DNA of 64,000 nt from Lawsonibacter celer (lineage in GTDB: Bacteria > Bacillota > Clostridia > Oscillospirales > Oscillospiraceae): contig NZ_JACOEA010000009.1 of assembly GCF_014281125.1 (NCBI RefSeq), positions 9,356 to 73,355 of the forward strand, given 5' to 3'. The translations under genes and the position numbers were made by a program. The notes under the pieces were generated by a model that was not told where the DNA came from, searched no databases, and saw only the letters and a program-made list of their open reading frames with translations. Of the stretch, positions 49,180-57,531 are shown piece after piece. How positions within the stretch are numbered: position 1 is the stretch's first letter; every line of letters begins with the position of its first letter.

Positions 49180-50469
49180 TCACTGGACGGCGGCGAAAGC
49201 CTGCTCCAGATCGGCGATGATGTCGTCTATGTGCTCGGTGCCGACAGACAGGCGGATGGTGTTGGGGTAAATGCCCTGGTCGGCCAGCTCTTCCGGAGAG
49301 AGTTGGGAGTGGGTGGTGGTGGCCGGGTGGATAACCAGGCTCTTCACGTCGGCCACGTTGGCCAGCAGAGAGAAGATCTCCAGGCTGTCAATGAATTTGT
49401 GCGCCTCCGGCATGCCGCCCTTGATGTCGAACGTAAAGATGGAAGCCCCGCCGTTGGGGAAGTACTTCTCGTACAGAGCGTGGTCGGGATGGCCGGGCAG
49501 GGAGGGATGATTGACCCGCTCCACCTGGGGGTGTCTGGACAGGTACTCCACCACCTTTTTTGTATTCTCGGCGTGGCGGTCCAGCCGCAGGGAGAGGGTC
49601 TCCACCCCCTGGAGCAGAAGAAAGGCGTTGAACGGAGAGATGGCGGCGCCGGTATCCCGCAGGAGGATGGCCCGGATGTAGGTGACAAAGGCGGCGGGGC
49701 CGGCTGCGTCGGCAAAGGAGACCCCGTGGTAGCTGGGGTTGGGGGCGGCGATGGGCTTGTATCTGCCGCTGGCCTTCCAGTCAAACCGGCCGGAATCCAC
49801 AATGACGCCGCCCAGGCTGGTGCCGTGGCCGCCCAGGAATTTAGTGGCAGAGTGGACCACGATGTCCGCCCCATGCTCAATGGGCCGGACCCAATAGGGG
49901 GTGCCGAAGGTGTTGTCAATGACCAGGGGCAGCCCATGCCGGTGGGCGATGGCCGCCACCGCGTCGATGTCCGGGATGTCGGAATTGGGGTTGCCCAGGG
50001 TCTCCAGATAGACCGCCTTGGTGTTGGGGCGGATGGCCCCCTCCAGCTGAACCAGATTGTGGGCATCCACAAAGGTGGTCTCAACACCGAATTGGGGCAG
50101 GGTGTGGGAGAGCAGGTTATAGCTGCCGCCATAGAGGGTCTTTTGGGCGACAATGTGGTCCCCGGCCTGGGCCAGGGCCTGGATGGCATAGGTGATGGCC
50201 GCTGCGCCGGAGGCGACCGCCAGAGCCGCCGCGCCGCCCTCCAGAGCGGCCACCCGTTTTTCCAGCACCTCCTGGGTGGAGTTGGTTAGCCGGCCGTAGA
50301 TGTTGCCCGCGTCCGCCAGGCCGAAGCGGGCGGCGGCGTGGGCGGAATTGTGAAAGACATAAGAGGTGGTCTGATAGATGGGCACCGCCCGGGCGTCGGT
50401 GGCGGGGTCGGGCCGCTCCTGTCCCACGTGGAGCTGAAGGGTCTCAAATTGATAGGCATGCTGGCTCAT
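49180..50469 (-). CDS. metY: O-acetylhomoserine sulfhydrylase
   Basis: PLP enzyme making homocysteine from O-acetylhomoserine and sulfide (or methionine from methanethiol). The 429-residue protein shows FETLQLHVGQERPDPATDAR, VPIYQTTSYVF, YGRLTNST, the PLP-lysine sequence VVHSATKFLGGHGTSLGG and C-terminal IRLSVGTEHIDDIIADLEQA, all typical of MetY rather than MetB/MetC. It pairs with MetA at 62612, predicted to give O-acetylhomoserine. Upstream lie a small leader ORF and a palindromic operator. AAAGAGG is the ribosome site. Confidence 0.95.
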   Translation of the reverse strand: MSQHAYQFETLQLHVGQERPDPATDARAVPIYQTTSYVFHNSAHAAARFGLADAGNIYGRLTNSTQEVLEKRVAALEGGAAALAVASGAAAITYAIQALAQAGDHIVAQKTLYGGSYNLLSHTLPQFGVETTFVDAHNLVQLEGAIRPNTKAVYLETLGNPNSDIPDIDAVAAIAHRHGLPLVIDNTFGTPYWVRPIEHGADIVVHSATKFLGGHGTSLGGVIVDSGRFDWKASGRYKPIAAPNPSYHGVSFADAAGPAAFVTYIRAILLRDTGAAISPFNAFLLLQGVETLSLRLDRHAENTKKVVEYLSRHPQVERVNHPSLPGHPDHALYEKYFPNGGASIFTFDIKGGMPEAHKFIDSLEIFSLLANVADVKSLVIHPATTTHSQLSPEELADQGIYPNTIRLSVGTEHIDDIIADLEQAFAAVQ

Positions 50470-50484
50470 AAAAATAACCTCTTT

Positions 50485-50580
50485 CTATTTTTGATTTGGT
50501 CTGCGGAAAAAAGAAAAAGGCTGCAGCATTCGGCCAAAGCGGAAATTGCGCCGGTTCAGGCGGTCAAACAGAAGCCCCAT
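50485..50580 (-). CDS. Putative 31-residue leader peptide upstream of metY
   Basis: In the metY 5' leader an ATG with GGGAGG exactly eight bases upstream opens a 31-codon frame that ends 15 bases before the metY ATG. The peptide is Arg- and Phe-rich (for example RRNFRFGRM and FSFFRRP) and contains two Met and no Cys. It is too well provided with a ribosome site to ignore, but no homolog is known to me. It may couple translation to metY, act as an attenuating peptide, or be chance. The adjoining CCCCATGGGG palindrome overlaps its start. Confidence 0.45.
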   Translation of the reverse strand: MGLLFDRLNRRNFRFGRMLQPFSFFRRPNQK

Positions 50581-50612
50581 GGGGGACGCCTCCCTCAGGT
50601 ACGATTTTTGAA

Positions 50613-50635
50613 TAACCTACTTAATAAATAGGTTA
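50613..50635. promoter_or_regulatory. Palindromic operator at the metY transcription start
   Basis: TAACCTA-N9-TAGGTTA, a perfect 7-bp inverted repeat placed from about +1 to +22 of the metY transcript. A third half-site, TTAACCTA (50653-50660), lies in the promoter spacer. A repressor of sulfur metabolism (for example an Rrf2/CymR-type protein) is the obvious candidate, but no such gene is in the window. Confidence 0.65.
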
Positions 50636-50640
50636 AAAGG

Positions 50641-50669
50641 AGTATACCAATATTAACCTAGTTTGTCAA
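50641..50669 (-). promoter_or_regulatory. Consensus promoter of metY
   Basis: On the minus strand TTGACA (plus 50664-50669), 17-bp spacer, TATACT (plus 50641-50646). The transcript has a leader of about 165 bases with the small ORF. The remaining 50670-50766 stretch holds a TATACT box on the plus strand (50726-50731) with only a poor -35, and nothing else. Confidence 0.88.
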
Positions 50670-50766
50670 TGGGAAAAATAGAAAATAAAAGGGAAAACAC
50701 TCTGTACTTTTGAGCGGAGAGGCGCTATACTTCTAAAAGAATTGAAATTCGACAGGGGGGAGACCG

Positions 50767-51426
50767 GTGGAGCTGAATGTGAACGAGGCCTTGCGCTATC
50801 TGGGCGCAGGGGAGGGGGCGGATGCGGCCCTGCGGGAGCGGGTAGAGGGTCAGGCCGCCCGGCTGACCGCCCTGGTCCGCCCCCGGTACTGGTACCGGGT
50901 GACGCCAGTGACCCATGGGGCGCAGGGCATCCTGCTGGCCGAGGCGGGGCTGTTCCTCACCGGCCGGACGGCGGCACTTATGCTGGAGGAGTGCGGGCAG
51001 GCGGTGCTGCTGGCGTGCACCCTGGGGGCGCAGTTTGACGCCTTGCTGCGCACCGAGCAAGCCAGAGACATGGCCCAGGCGGTCATCCTGGACGCCTGCG
51101 GCAGCGCGTGGGTGGAGGCCGGGTGCGACAGGGCGGAGGAGGAGATCGCCGGGCGTTTTCCGGGGAAATACCTCACCGACCGCTTCAGTCCCGGCTACGG
51201 CGACCTGCCCCTGACGGTTCAGCCGGAGCTGTGCCGGGCGCTGGATGCCCAGCGGCGGCTGGGCCTGTGCGTCACACCCAGCCTGCTGCTCACCCCGGGC
51301 AAGTCGGTGACCGCCGTGCTGGGGATCGCCGACCGACCCCAGAGGCGGCGGGTGCGGGGGTGCGCCTGCTGCTCCATGAAACAGACCTGTACCCTGCGAA
51401 AGAGAGGGATGACCTGTGGGATCTGA
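50767..51426 (+). CDS. Vitamin B12-dependent methionine synthase activation-domain protein
   Basis: A 219-residue stand-alone homolog of the MetH C-terminal reactivation domain, which uses SAM and an electron donor to rescue oxidised cobalamin. Signature regions are YLTDRFSPGYGDLPLTVQPELCRAL and CVTPSLLLTPGKSVTAVLGI. The C-terminus is Cys-rich (GCACCSMKQTC), which could bind an Fe-S cluster or metal. The start is GTG with GGGGGGAG just upstream. It overlaps metH by 11 bases, and that MetH lacks this domain, so they must work as a pair. Confidence 0.87.
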   Translation: MELNVNEALRYLGAGEGADAALRERVEGQAARLTALVRPRYWYRVTPVTHGAQGILLAEAGLFLTGRTAALMLEECGQAVLLACTLGAQFDALLRTEQARDMAQAVILDACGSAWVEAGCDRAEEEIAGRFPGKYLTDRFSPGYGDLPLTVQPELCRALDAQRRLGLCVTPSLLLTPGKSVTAVLGIADRPQRRRVRGCACCSMKQTCTLRKRGMTCGI

Positions 51427-53779
51427 TTTTCTGAAAAATGGGATAGTCCTGCTGGACGGGGCCACCGGCACCGTGTTCCAGCAGAAGGGCCTGCCCCCCG
51501 GGGGACGGCCCGAGCTGCTCAACCTGAGCGACCCGGAGCTGGTGCGCTCCGTCCACCGGGAGTACCTGGAGGCGGGCAGCCAGGTGGTGTACGCCAACAC
51601 CTTCGGGGCTAACCGGCTCAAGCTGGCGCACACCGGCCGCAGCGTGGAAGAGGTGGTGGGCGCGGGAGTGCGCCTGGCCAGGGAGGCCTGCGCCGGGACC
51701 GGCGGACGGACCGCCCTGGACATGGGTCCCCTGGGGGAGCTGCTGGAGCCCATGGGCAGCCTGCGCTTCGAGCAGGCCTACGAGATCTTCCGGGAGGTGG
51801 CCGTGGCCGGCGCGGCCGCCGGGGCGGATCTGGCGGTCATTGAGACCATGACCGACCTGTATGAGGCCAAGGCCGCCCTGCTGGCGGTCAAGGAACATAC
51901 CGCTCTGCCTGTGCTGGTGACCATGACCTTCGACACCGGCGGGCGGACCTTCACCGGCTGCACCATCCCCTCCATGGCACGTACGCTGGAGGGCCTGGGG
52001 GCGGACGCCATCGGGCTAAACTGCTCCCTGGGACCGGACCAACTGGGGCGCCTGCTGTCCGAGCTGTGCCGGAACACCCGCCTGCCGGTGATTGCCAAGC
52101 CCAATGCGGGCCTGCCCGACCCGGTGGACGGCCGCTATGACCTGGGGCCGGAGGCGTTTGCCGCCGCCCTGGTCCCCCTGCTGGACACGGGAGTGACCAT
52201 CTTCGGGGGTTGCTGCGGCACCTCCCCGGCGTATATCCGGGTGCTGAAGGAGGCCCTGGCAGGCAAGGTGCCCGCCCCGCGGCGATACGCGCCGGTGAGC
52301 ATGGTCTGCACCCCCACGGTGCCGGTGAGGATCGACGGCGTGCGGGTCATCGGGGAGCGCATCAATCCCACGGGGAAAAAACGTTTCCAGCAGGCCCTGC
52401 TGGAGGAGGATTTGGACTACATCCTGGACGTGGGGCTCCAGGAGGCGGACGCGGGGGCGGACATTCTGGACGTGAACGTGGGCTATCCCGGGGTGGACGA
52501 GGTGGCCATGATGCCCCGGGTGGTCAAGGCCCTTCAGGCCGCGCTGCCCATTCCGCTCCAGCTGGACTCCTCCAACCCGGCGGCTCTGGAGGCCGGGCTG
52601 CGGGTGTACAACGGCAAGGCGGCGGTCAACTCGGTGAACGGGAAGCCGGAGGTGCTGGAAGAGATCCTGCCCGTGGTGAAGAAATACGGCGCCGCGGTGG
52701 TGGGCCTGGCCCTGGACGAGGAGGGCATCCCCCAGACGGCGGAGGAGCGTTTCACCATCGCCGCGCGTATCCTGGAGGCAGCCCGGGCCCACGGCATCCC
52801 GGAGGAGGACGTGTGGATCGACTGCCTGACCCTCACCGTCTCCGCCCAGCAGGCCCAGGCCGGGGAGACCCTGCGGGCGGTGTCCATGGTGCGGGAGAAG
52901 CTGGGGCTGCAGAACGTACTGGGGGTGTCCAATATCTCCTTCGGTCTGCCCAACCGAGGGCTGATTACTCAGAATTTCCTGGTGCAGGCCATGGCCATGG
53001 GGCTTACCCTGCCCATTCTGAACCCCAACCAGAGCGAGATGATGGACGCGGTGGCCGCCTTCCGGGTGCTCTCCGGCGAGGACGGGGAGTGCCGGGACTA
53101 CATCAGCCGCTTTGCCGCTCAAAAGGCCGCGCCTGCGACCGCCCCCGCGGGCGAACTCCGTCTGACCCTGGACGAGGCCATTGCCCGGGGACTCAGGAGC
53201 GAGGCGGGCCGGCTGGCCAGGGCCGCCCTGGAGCAGGGGGACGGCCTGTCCCTGGTGGAGGGGACTCTGATCCCCGCTCTGGACCGGGTGGGGGCAGATT
53301 ACGAGCGGGGCGTGCTCTTTCTGCCCCAGCTGCTCTCCGCCGCCCAGGCCGCCCAGGCGGTGTTTGAGGAGGTGCGCTCCGCCCTGGCCCGCCAGGGGAG
53401 CGCGCCGGTGAAGAAGGGGCGCATTGTGGTGGCCACCGTCCAGGGGGACATCCACGACATCGGCAAGAATATTGTCAAGACCCTGCTGGAGAATTACGGC
53501 TACGACGTGATCGACCTGGGCCGGGACGTGCCGCCGGAGACCGTGGCCGGGACGGTGCGGGAGAAGGACGTGCGCCTGGTGGGCCTCTCCGCCCTGATGA
53601 CCACTACCCTGCCCTCCATGGAGGCCACCATCCGCCTGCTGCACACCCTGCCCCGGCCGCCGGTGATTTTCGTGGGCGGCGCGGTGGTCACGGCGGATTA
53701 TGCAGCGCGCATGGGGGCGGACTACTACGCCAAGGACGCCCGGCAGTCGGTGGAGATTGCGCGGAGCATTCTGGGATAA
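51416..53779 (+). CDS. metH: Cobalamin-dependent methionine synthase without activation domain
   Basis: Methylates homocysteine from methyl-THF. Of 787 residues, about 1-285 are the homocysteine barrel with zinc cysteines (GLNCS and GGCCGTSP), 300-570 the pterin-binding barrel (VIGERINPTGKK, DVNVGYPGVDE, LDSSNP), 580-665 the B12 cap, and 665-787 the B12 domain with DIHDIG (Asp678, His680 as cobalt ligand) and VGLSALMTTT. The fourth, activation, domain is missing and supplied by the preceding gene. GTG start with AGAGAGGG seven bases upstream. Confidence 0.94.
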   Translation: MGSDFLKNGIVLLDGATGTVFQQKGLPPGGRPELLNLSDPELVRSVHREYLEAGSQVVYANTFGANRLKLAHTGRSVEEVVGAGVRLAREACAGTGGRTALDMGPLGELLEPMGSLRFEQAYEIFREVAVAGAAAGADLAVIETMTDLYEAKAALLAVKEHTALPVLVTMTFDTGGRTFTGCTIPSMARTLEGLGADAIGLNCSLGPDQLGRLLSELCRNTRLPVIAKPNAGLPDPVDGRYDLGPEAFAAALVPLLDTGVTIFGGCCGTSPAYIRVLKEALAGKVPAPRRYAPVSMVCTPTVPVRIDGVRVIGERINPTGKKRFQQALLEEDLDYILDVGLQEADAGADILDVNVGYPGVDEVAMMPRVVKALQAALPIPLQLDSSNPAALEAGLRVYNGKAAVNSVNGKPEVLEEILPVVKKYGAAVVGLALDEEGIPQTAEERFTIAARILEAARAHGIPEEDVWIDCLTLTVSAQQAQAGETLRAVSMVREKLGLQNVLGVSNISFGLPNRGLITQNFLVQAMAMGLTLPILNPNQSEMMDAVAAFRVLSGEDGECRDYISRFAAQKAAPATAPAGELRLTLDEAIARGLRSEAGRLARAALEQGDGLSLVEGTLIPALDRVGADYERGVLFLPQLLSAAQAAQAVFEEVRSALARQGSAPVKKGRIVVATVQGDIHDIGKNIVKTLLENYGYDVIDLGRDVPPETVAGTVREKDVRLVGLSALMTTTLPSMEATIRLLHTLPRPPVIFVGGAVVTADYAARMGADYYAKDARQSVEIARSILG

Positions 53780-53790
53780 GGAGAGAAACC

Positions 53791-55563
53791 ATGGAGATCA
53801 GGAGATATCTGGCGCAGGGGAAGCCCCTGCTGTTTGACGGGGCCATGGGCACCTGCTACGCGGCGCTGCCCGGCCGGGCGGAGGCTCGGTGCGAGCGGGC
53901 CTGCCTGGATCATCCGGAGGAGGTCCAGGCCATCCACACCGCCTATCTGGAGGCGGGCAGCCGGGCCGTCAAGACCAACACCTTTTCCGTGGGCGTGGAC
54001 CGGTCCCAGGGGGACGAGGCCCTGGCTGGGCAGCTGATTGAAGCGGCCTGCGCCCTGGCAAAGGCCGCGGCGGAGCCCTACGGGGCCTATGTGTTCGCGG
54101 ACCTGGGTCCGGCGCCGCAGCTACCCGGCTGTCCCCCGGCAGAGAACTACATCTGGCAGGCCGACCGGTTCCTGGCGCAGGGGATGGAGTGCTTTTTGCT
54201 GGAGACCCTGCCCTCGGACGAGGGGGTGGCGGAGCTGGCCGCCCACCTGAAGGCGCGCCGCCCCGAGGCGTTTCTGCTGGTCTCCTTTGCCGTCCAGCCT
54301 GACGGCGTCACCCGGGAGGGACATCTGGGGAGCGATCTGTACCGCCGCGCCGCGGCCCTGCCCGGTGTGGACGCGGTGGGCTTCAACTGCGTCTCCGGTC
54401 CCCACCATATGCTCCGGTATATCCGGGGGCTGGAACTGGGGGAGAAGCCACTGGCCGCCATGCCCAATGCCGGGTATCCCACGGTGCTGGGCCGCCGGAC
54501 GGTATACCAGGGCAGGCCGGACTACTTTGCCGGGCAGGCGGCCCAGATGGTGGCCGCGGGCGCGGCCATCGTGGGTGGCTGCTGCGGCACCTCCCCGGCC
54601 CATATCGCCGCCCTGGCCGAGGCGCTGAAGGAGCGGCGGACGACTGTGCCCCGGGCGCGCCTTAGCCGGTCCGGAGGCAGGGAACGGCGGCCGGAGGAGA
54701 GCCCTCTGTGGCAGAAGCTGGACGCGGGGCGGCGGGTCATCGCCGTAGAGCTGGATCCGCCGGCGGACGACGACGTGACCTTCTTCCTGGACGGAGTGCG
54801 CACCCTGCGGGACGCGGGGGCAGACACCGTGACCATTGCCGACTGCCCCATCGGGCGGCCGCGGGCGGACAGCAGCCTGCTCGCCTGCAAGATCCACCGG
54901 GAGCTAGGGGTGGAGCCCCTGCCCCACCTCAACTGCCGGGATCGCAATCTGAATGCCACCAAGGCCCTGCTGCTGGGCCTGTCCATGGAGGGCGTGCGCA
55001 GTGTGCTCCTGGTCACCGGCGACCCCATTCCCTCCGCCGACCGGGACGAGGTAAAGAGCGTATTCAACTTCAACTCCCGCAAGCTGGCCCGTTATGTGAC
55101 TGGTCTGAACGAGAACGTGTTTTCCGCGCCCTTCCACGTTTTTGGGGCGCTCAACCTCAACGCTCACAACTTTGACAAGCAGCTAACCTTGGCCGAGGAG
55201 AAAGAGGCCAACGGTATGTCCGGCTTTTTGACCCAGCCGGTGCTCTCGAGGGAGGCGCTGGACAACCTGAAGCTAGCCCGGCAGAGGCTGAAGGGAAAGA
55301 TTCTGGGCGGTATTTTTCCGGTGGTCAGCCACCGCAACGCCTGCTTCCTCAACAACGAGGTCTCCGGCATCCGGGTGTGCGACGAGATCATTTCCCTGTA
55401 CGAGGGCAAGGACAGGGAGGAGGGGGAGCGCCTGGCTCTGACTATCTCCGTGGAAATTGCCAGGGCCGTGGAGCCCTGGACGGACGGGGTCTACCTGATG
55501 ACTCCCTTCCGCCGTGTGGAGCTGATGCGCCGGCTGATTGAGCAAATCAGAGGGAAAGAATAA
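53791..55563 (+). CDS. Bifunctional homocysteine S-methyltransferase / methylenetetrahydrofolate reductase (YitJ-like)
   Basis: A 590-residue two-domain enzyme. Residues 1-285 form a homocysteine-methyltransferase barrel with LLFDGAMGTCY, VGFNCVSG and GGCCGTSPAH (zinc cysteines). Residues 310-590 form the MTHFR barrel with FAD site: VELDPPADDDV, VTIADCPIGRPRADS, HLNCRDRNLNATKA and LLVTGDP. It makes methyl-THF for the upstream MetH and may also methylate homocysteine. The ATG follows metH by 11 bases with AAGGAGAG. The three genes form one operon ended by a strong terminator. Confidence 0.93.
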   Translation: MEIRRYLAQGKPLLFDGAMGTCYAALPGRAEARCERACLDHPEEVQAIHTAYLEAGSRAVKTNTFSVGVDRSQGDEALAGQLIEAACALAKAAAEPYGAYVFADLGPAPQLPGCPPAENYIWQADRFLAQGMECFLLETLPSDEGVAELAAHLKARRPEAFLLVSFAVQPDGVTREGHLGSDLYRRAAALPGVDAVGFNCVSGPHHMLRYIRGLELGEKPLAAMPNAGYPTVLGRRTVYQGRPDYFAGQAAQMVAAGAAIVGGCCGTSPAHIAALAEALKERRTTVPRARLSRSGGRERRPEESPLWQKLDAGRRVIAVELDPPADDDVTFFLDGVRTLRDAGADTVTIADCPIGRPRADSSLLACKIHRELGVEPLPHLNCRDRNLNATKALLLGLSMEGVRSVLLVTGDPIPSADRDEVKSVFNFNSRKLARYVTGLNENVFSAPFHVFGALNLNAHNFDKQLTLAEEKEANGMSGFLTQPVLSREALDNLKLARQRLKGKILGGIFPVVSHRNACFLNNEVSGIRVCDEIISLYEGKDREEGERLALTISVEIARAVEPWTDGVYLMTPFRRVELMRRLIEQIRGKE

Positions 55564-55565
55564 CG

Positions 55566-55599
55566 AAAAGCCTCTGCGGCATACGCCGCAGAGGCTTTT
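55566..55599 (+). terminator. Terminator of the metH operon, shared with the convergent NHL gene
   Basis: AAAAGCCTCTGCGGC (55566-55580) and GCCGCAGAGGCTTTT (55585-55599), a 15-bp stem with T runs on both strands, placed between two convergent genes. Confidence 0.93.
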
Positions 55600-55608
55600 T
55601 TGCGCAAT

Positions 55609-57456
55609 TCAGTGTTCGAAAACAGACACGCGGTTGAGTAGGGCGTCCGTCACGTATACCTTGTTGCCATAGCAGGCAATCCCCTGGGGCGAGAAGAAGC
55701 CGTCCGTGCTGCCGCTGAAATGGCCGAAGCTCTCCACAAATGTGCCGCTGGAGGTGAACACCTGGACACGGTTGTTGGAGCTGTCCGTGACGTAGATGCG
55801 GTTGTTGGAATCGCAGGCGATTCCGACGGGCAGGAACAGTTCGCCGTCCCCGGTGCCCCAGTTGTCCAACGGATTGCTGCTGGCATTGCCGCCGTTGGTG
55901 CCCCATTTGCCCAGGAATACGCCGCTGCTGGAGAATTTCTGGACCCGGCAGTTGTTGCGGTCCACCACATAGACGTTATTGTTGGAGTCACAGGTAATAT
56001 AGGTCGGCATGTTGAACTTGCCGTTTGCCGTGCCGAAGCCGCCCCACGTTGTAATGGTGATACCGTAGGCATTGCATTTCATAATGCGGTTGTTTCCGGT
56101 ATCGGCGATATAAATGTTTCCGTAGCTGTCCGTGCACACGCCCATGGGGTTGCTGAACACTCCGTAGCCAAAGTTGCTGATCCAAGTCCCGTTGGCGTTA
56201 AAAACCTGAATACGGGAGTTGCCGGTATCGGCAATCAGAAGGCGGTTGAATGCGCGGTCATAGGAGACCTGCTTGGGAGAGGTAAACTGCCAGTAGTTGA
56301 TCCCGTAAGCACCAGGACCGCCGTTCCCGCTGTTTCCACCCAGCTTGTAGACCAGGGTGCCGCTGGAGTTGTACTTGAGAACGCGGTGGTTCAGAGAGTC
56401 GGACACGTAATAATTCCCGCTGAAATCCGTTGCAATGCCGCTGACGTTGGAGAAGGCGTAATTTGTGGTGCGCTGCGTGCCCACATGCCGGAGCACGGTG
56501 CTCTGATTGCGCAGAAGAAGCTGGCTGTTGCCGGTGTCGGAGAGAATAAAGCGTCCGTCGCCCAGCGGGAGCACCTGACAGGGATAGCAGGGCTCCAGGT
56601 CCACCAGGTTCAGCGAGGTCTGAAACCGGAATGTGTGGGAGGCGTTATATACCTTGATTTTGTGGTTAAAGGTGTCGGCGATATAGACATCGCCGTTGGT
56701 ATCAATGTTGACCCCCCGCGGATAGGTGAAGGAAGTGCTGCTGTCCCCAGAGGAACCGCCGATCTGTGTAATATAATTCCCCTGTACATCCAGCACCTGA
56801 ACCCGGTGGTTAAAGGTATCACAGATATACACGCGGTCGCCGTCCGGAGACTGCTTGACCGCGATTCCCTGAGGCAGGCTGAACTGCCCCTGGCCGCTGC
56901 CCTTTCCGCCATACTGGTAAAGATAAGTGCCGTCCTCGTCAAACACCTGAATGCGGTCGTGGAACTCATCACACACATGGTAATGGTTCTGGCTGTCAAT
57001 GCCGATCTCCCGCGCCAGACCGAACTGACCATTTCCGGAGCCCTCGCTTCCCCACTGTGTCAGGTAATTCCACTGGGAGTCAAACTTCTGGATGCGGTGA
57101 TTGGCGGTGTCGGCCACCAGAATGTTCCCGTCGTTGTCAATGGCGACGCCGAACGGGGTATCAAACTGGCCATTTCCGGTGCCGAGGGAGCCAAATTTGC
57201 CGATAATATTCCCTGCGTTGTCGAGCTTGACAATACGGTGGTTGCCCATGTCGGCCACATAGATGTTGCCGTCGGCATCCTTGGCCATGGCGACCGGATT
57301 GTTGAAATAGCAGGAATTGGTGTTTTCCAGCGCAGATAAGTCATCGCCGATGGTGCGTACGACCGTATGAACGGCGGAGGCGGGAAGCATGAGCCCGAGC
57401 AGAAGGACAAATGCGGTGAGCAGGGTGCTAAGGCGGCGTGCAAGGCGTTTTTTCAT
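55609..57456 (-). CDS. Secreted NHL-repeat beta-propeller protein
   Basis: A 615-residue exported protein. A signal peptide (RRLSTLLTAFVLLLGLMLPASA) is followed by at least ten NHL repeats of about 45 residues, marked by repeated GIYVADTGNHRIQKF-like strands (for example ADMGNHRIVKLD, ADTANHRIQKFD, CDTFNHRVQVLD, ADTGNNRIMKCN, TDSSNNRVQVF). Two six-bladed propellers would fit. No sortase motif or C-terminal anchor was seen, so it is probably released or bound to the wall through partners. ATG 57456 has AAAGGAG nine bases upstream; an earlier in-frame start at 57489 lacks one. It may be the tail of the sigma-54 operon. Confidence 0.88.
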   Translation of the reverse strand: MKKRLARRLSTLLTAFVLLLGLMLPASAVHTVVRTIGDDLSALENTNSCYFNNPVAMAKDADGNIYVADMGNHRIVKLDNAGNIIGKFGSLGTGNGQFDTPFGVAIDNDGNILVADTANHRIQKFDSQWNYLTQWGSEGSGNGQFGLAREIGIDSQNHYHVCDEFHDRIQVFDEDGTYLYQYGGKGSGQGQFSLPQGIAVKQSPDGDRVYICDTFNHRVQVLDVQGNYITQIGGSSGDSSTSFTYPRGVNIDTNGDVYIADTFNHKIKVYNASHTFRFQTSLNLVDLEPCYPCQVLPLGDGRFILSDTGNSQLLLRNQSTVLRHVGTQRTTNYAFSNVSGIATDFSGNYYVSDSLNHRVLKYNSSGTLVYKLGGNSGNGGPGAYGINYWQFTSPKQVSYDRAFNRLLIADTGNSRIQVFNANGTWISNFGYGVFSNPMGVCTDSYGNIYIADTGNNRIMKCNAYGITITTWGGFGTANGKFNMPTYITCDSNNNVYVVDRNNCRVQKFSSSGVFLGKWGTNGGNASSNPLDNWGTGDGELFLPVGIACDSNNRIYVTDSSNNRVQVFTSSGTFVESFGHFSGSTDGFFSPQGIACYGNKVYVTDALLNRVSVFEH

Positions 57457-57531
57457 CGTGCGACACTCCTTTTTGTTCCGTGGTTTCATACGTATGCGGA
57501 GGAAAACAGGGGGTGCAGTGAAACAGGTGGC

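Noticed and set aside
52016..53644. 542-codon minus-strand open frame opposite metH
   Set aside because: Shadow of the GC-rich metH codons; no recognisable motif or ribosome site.
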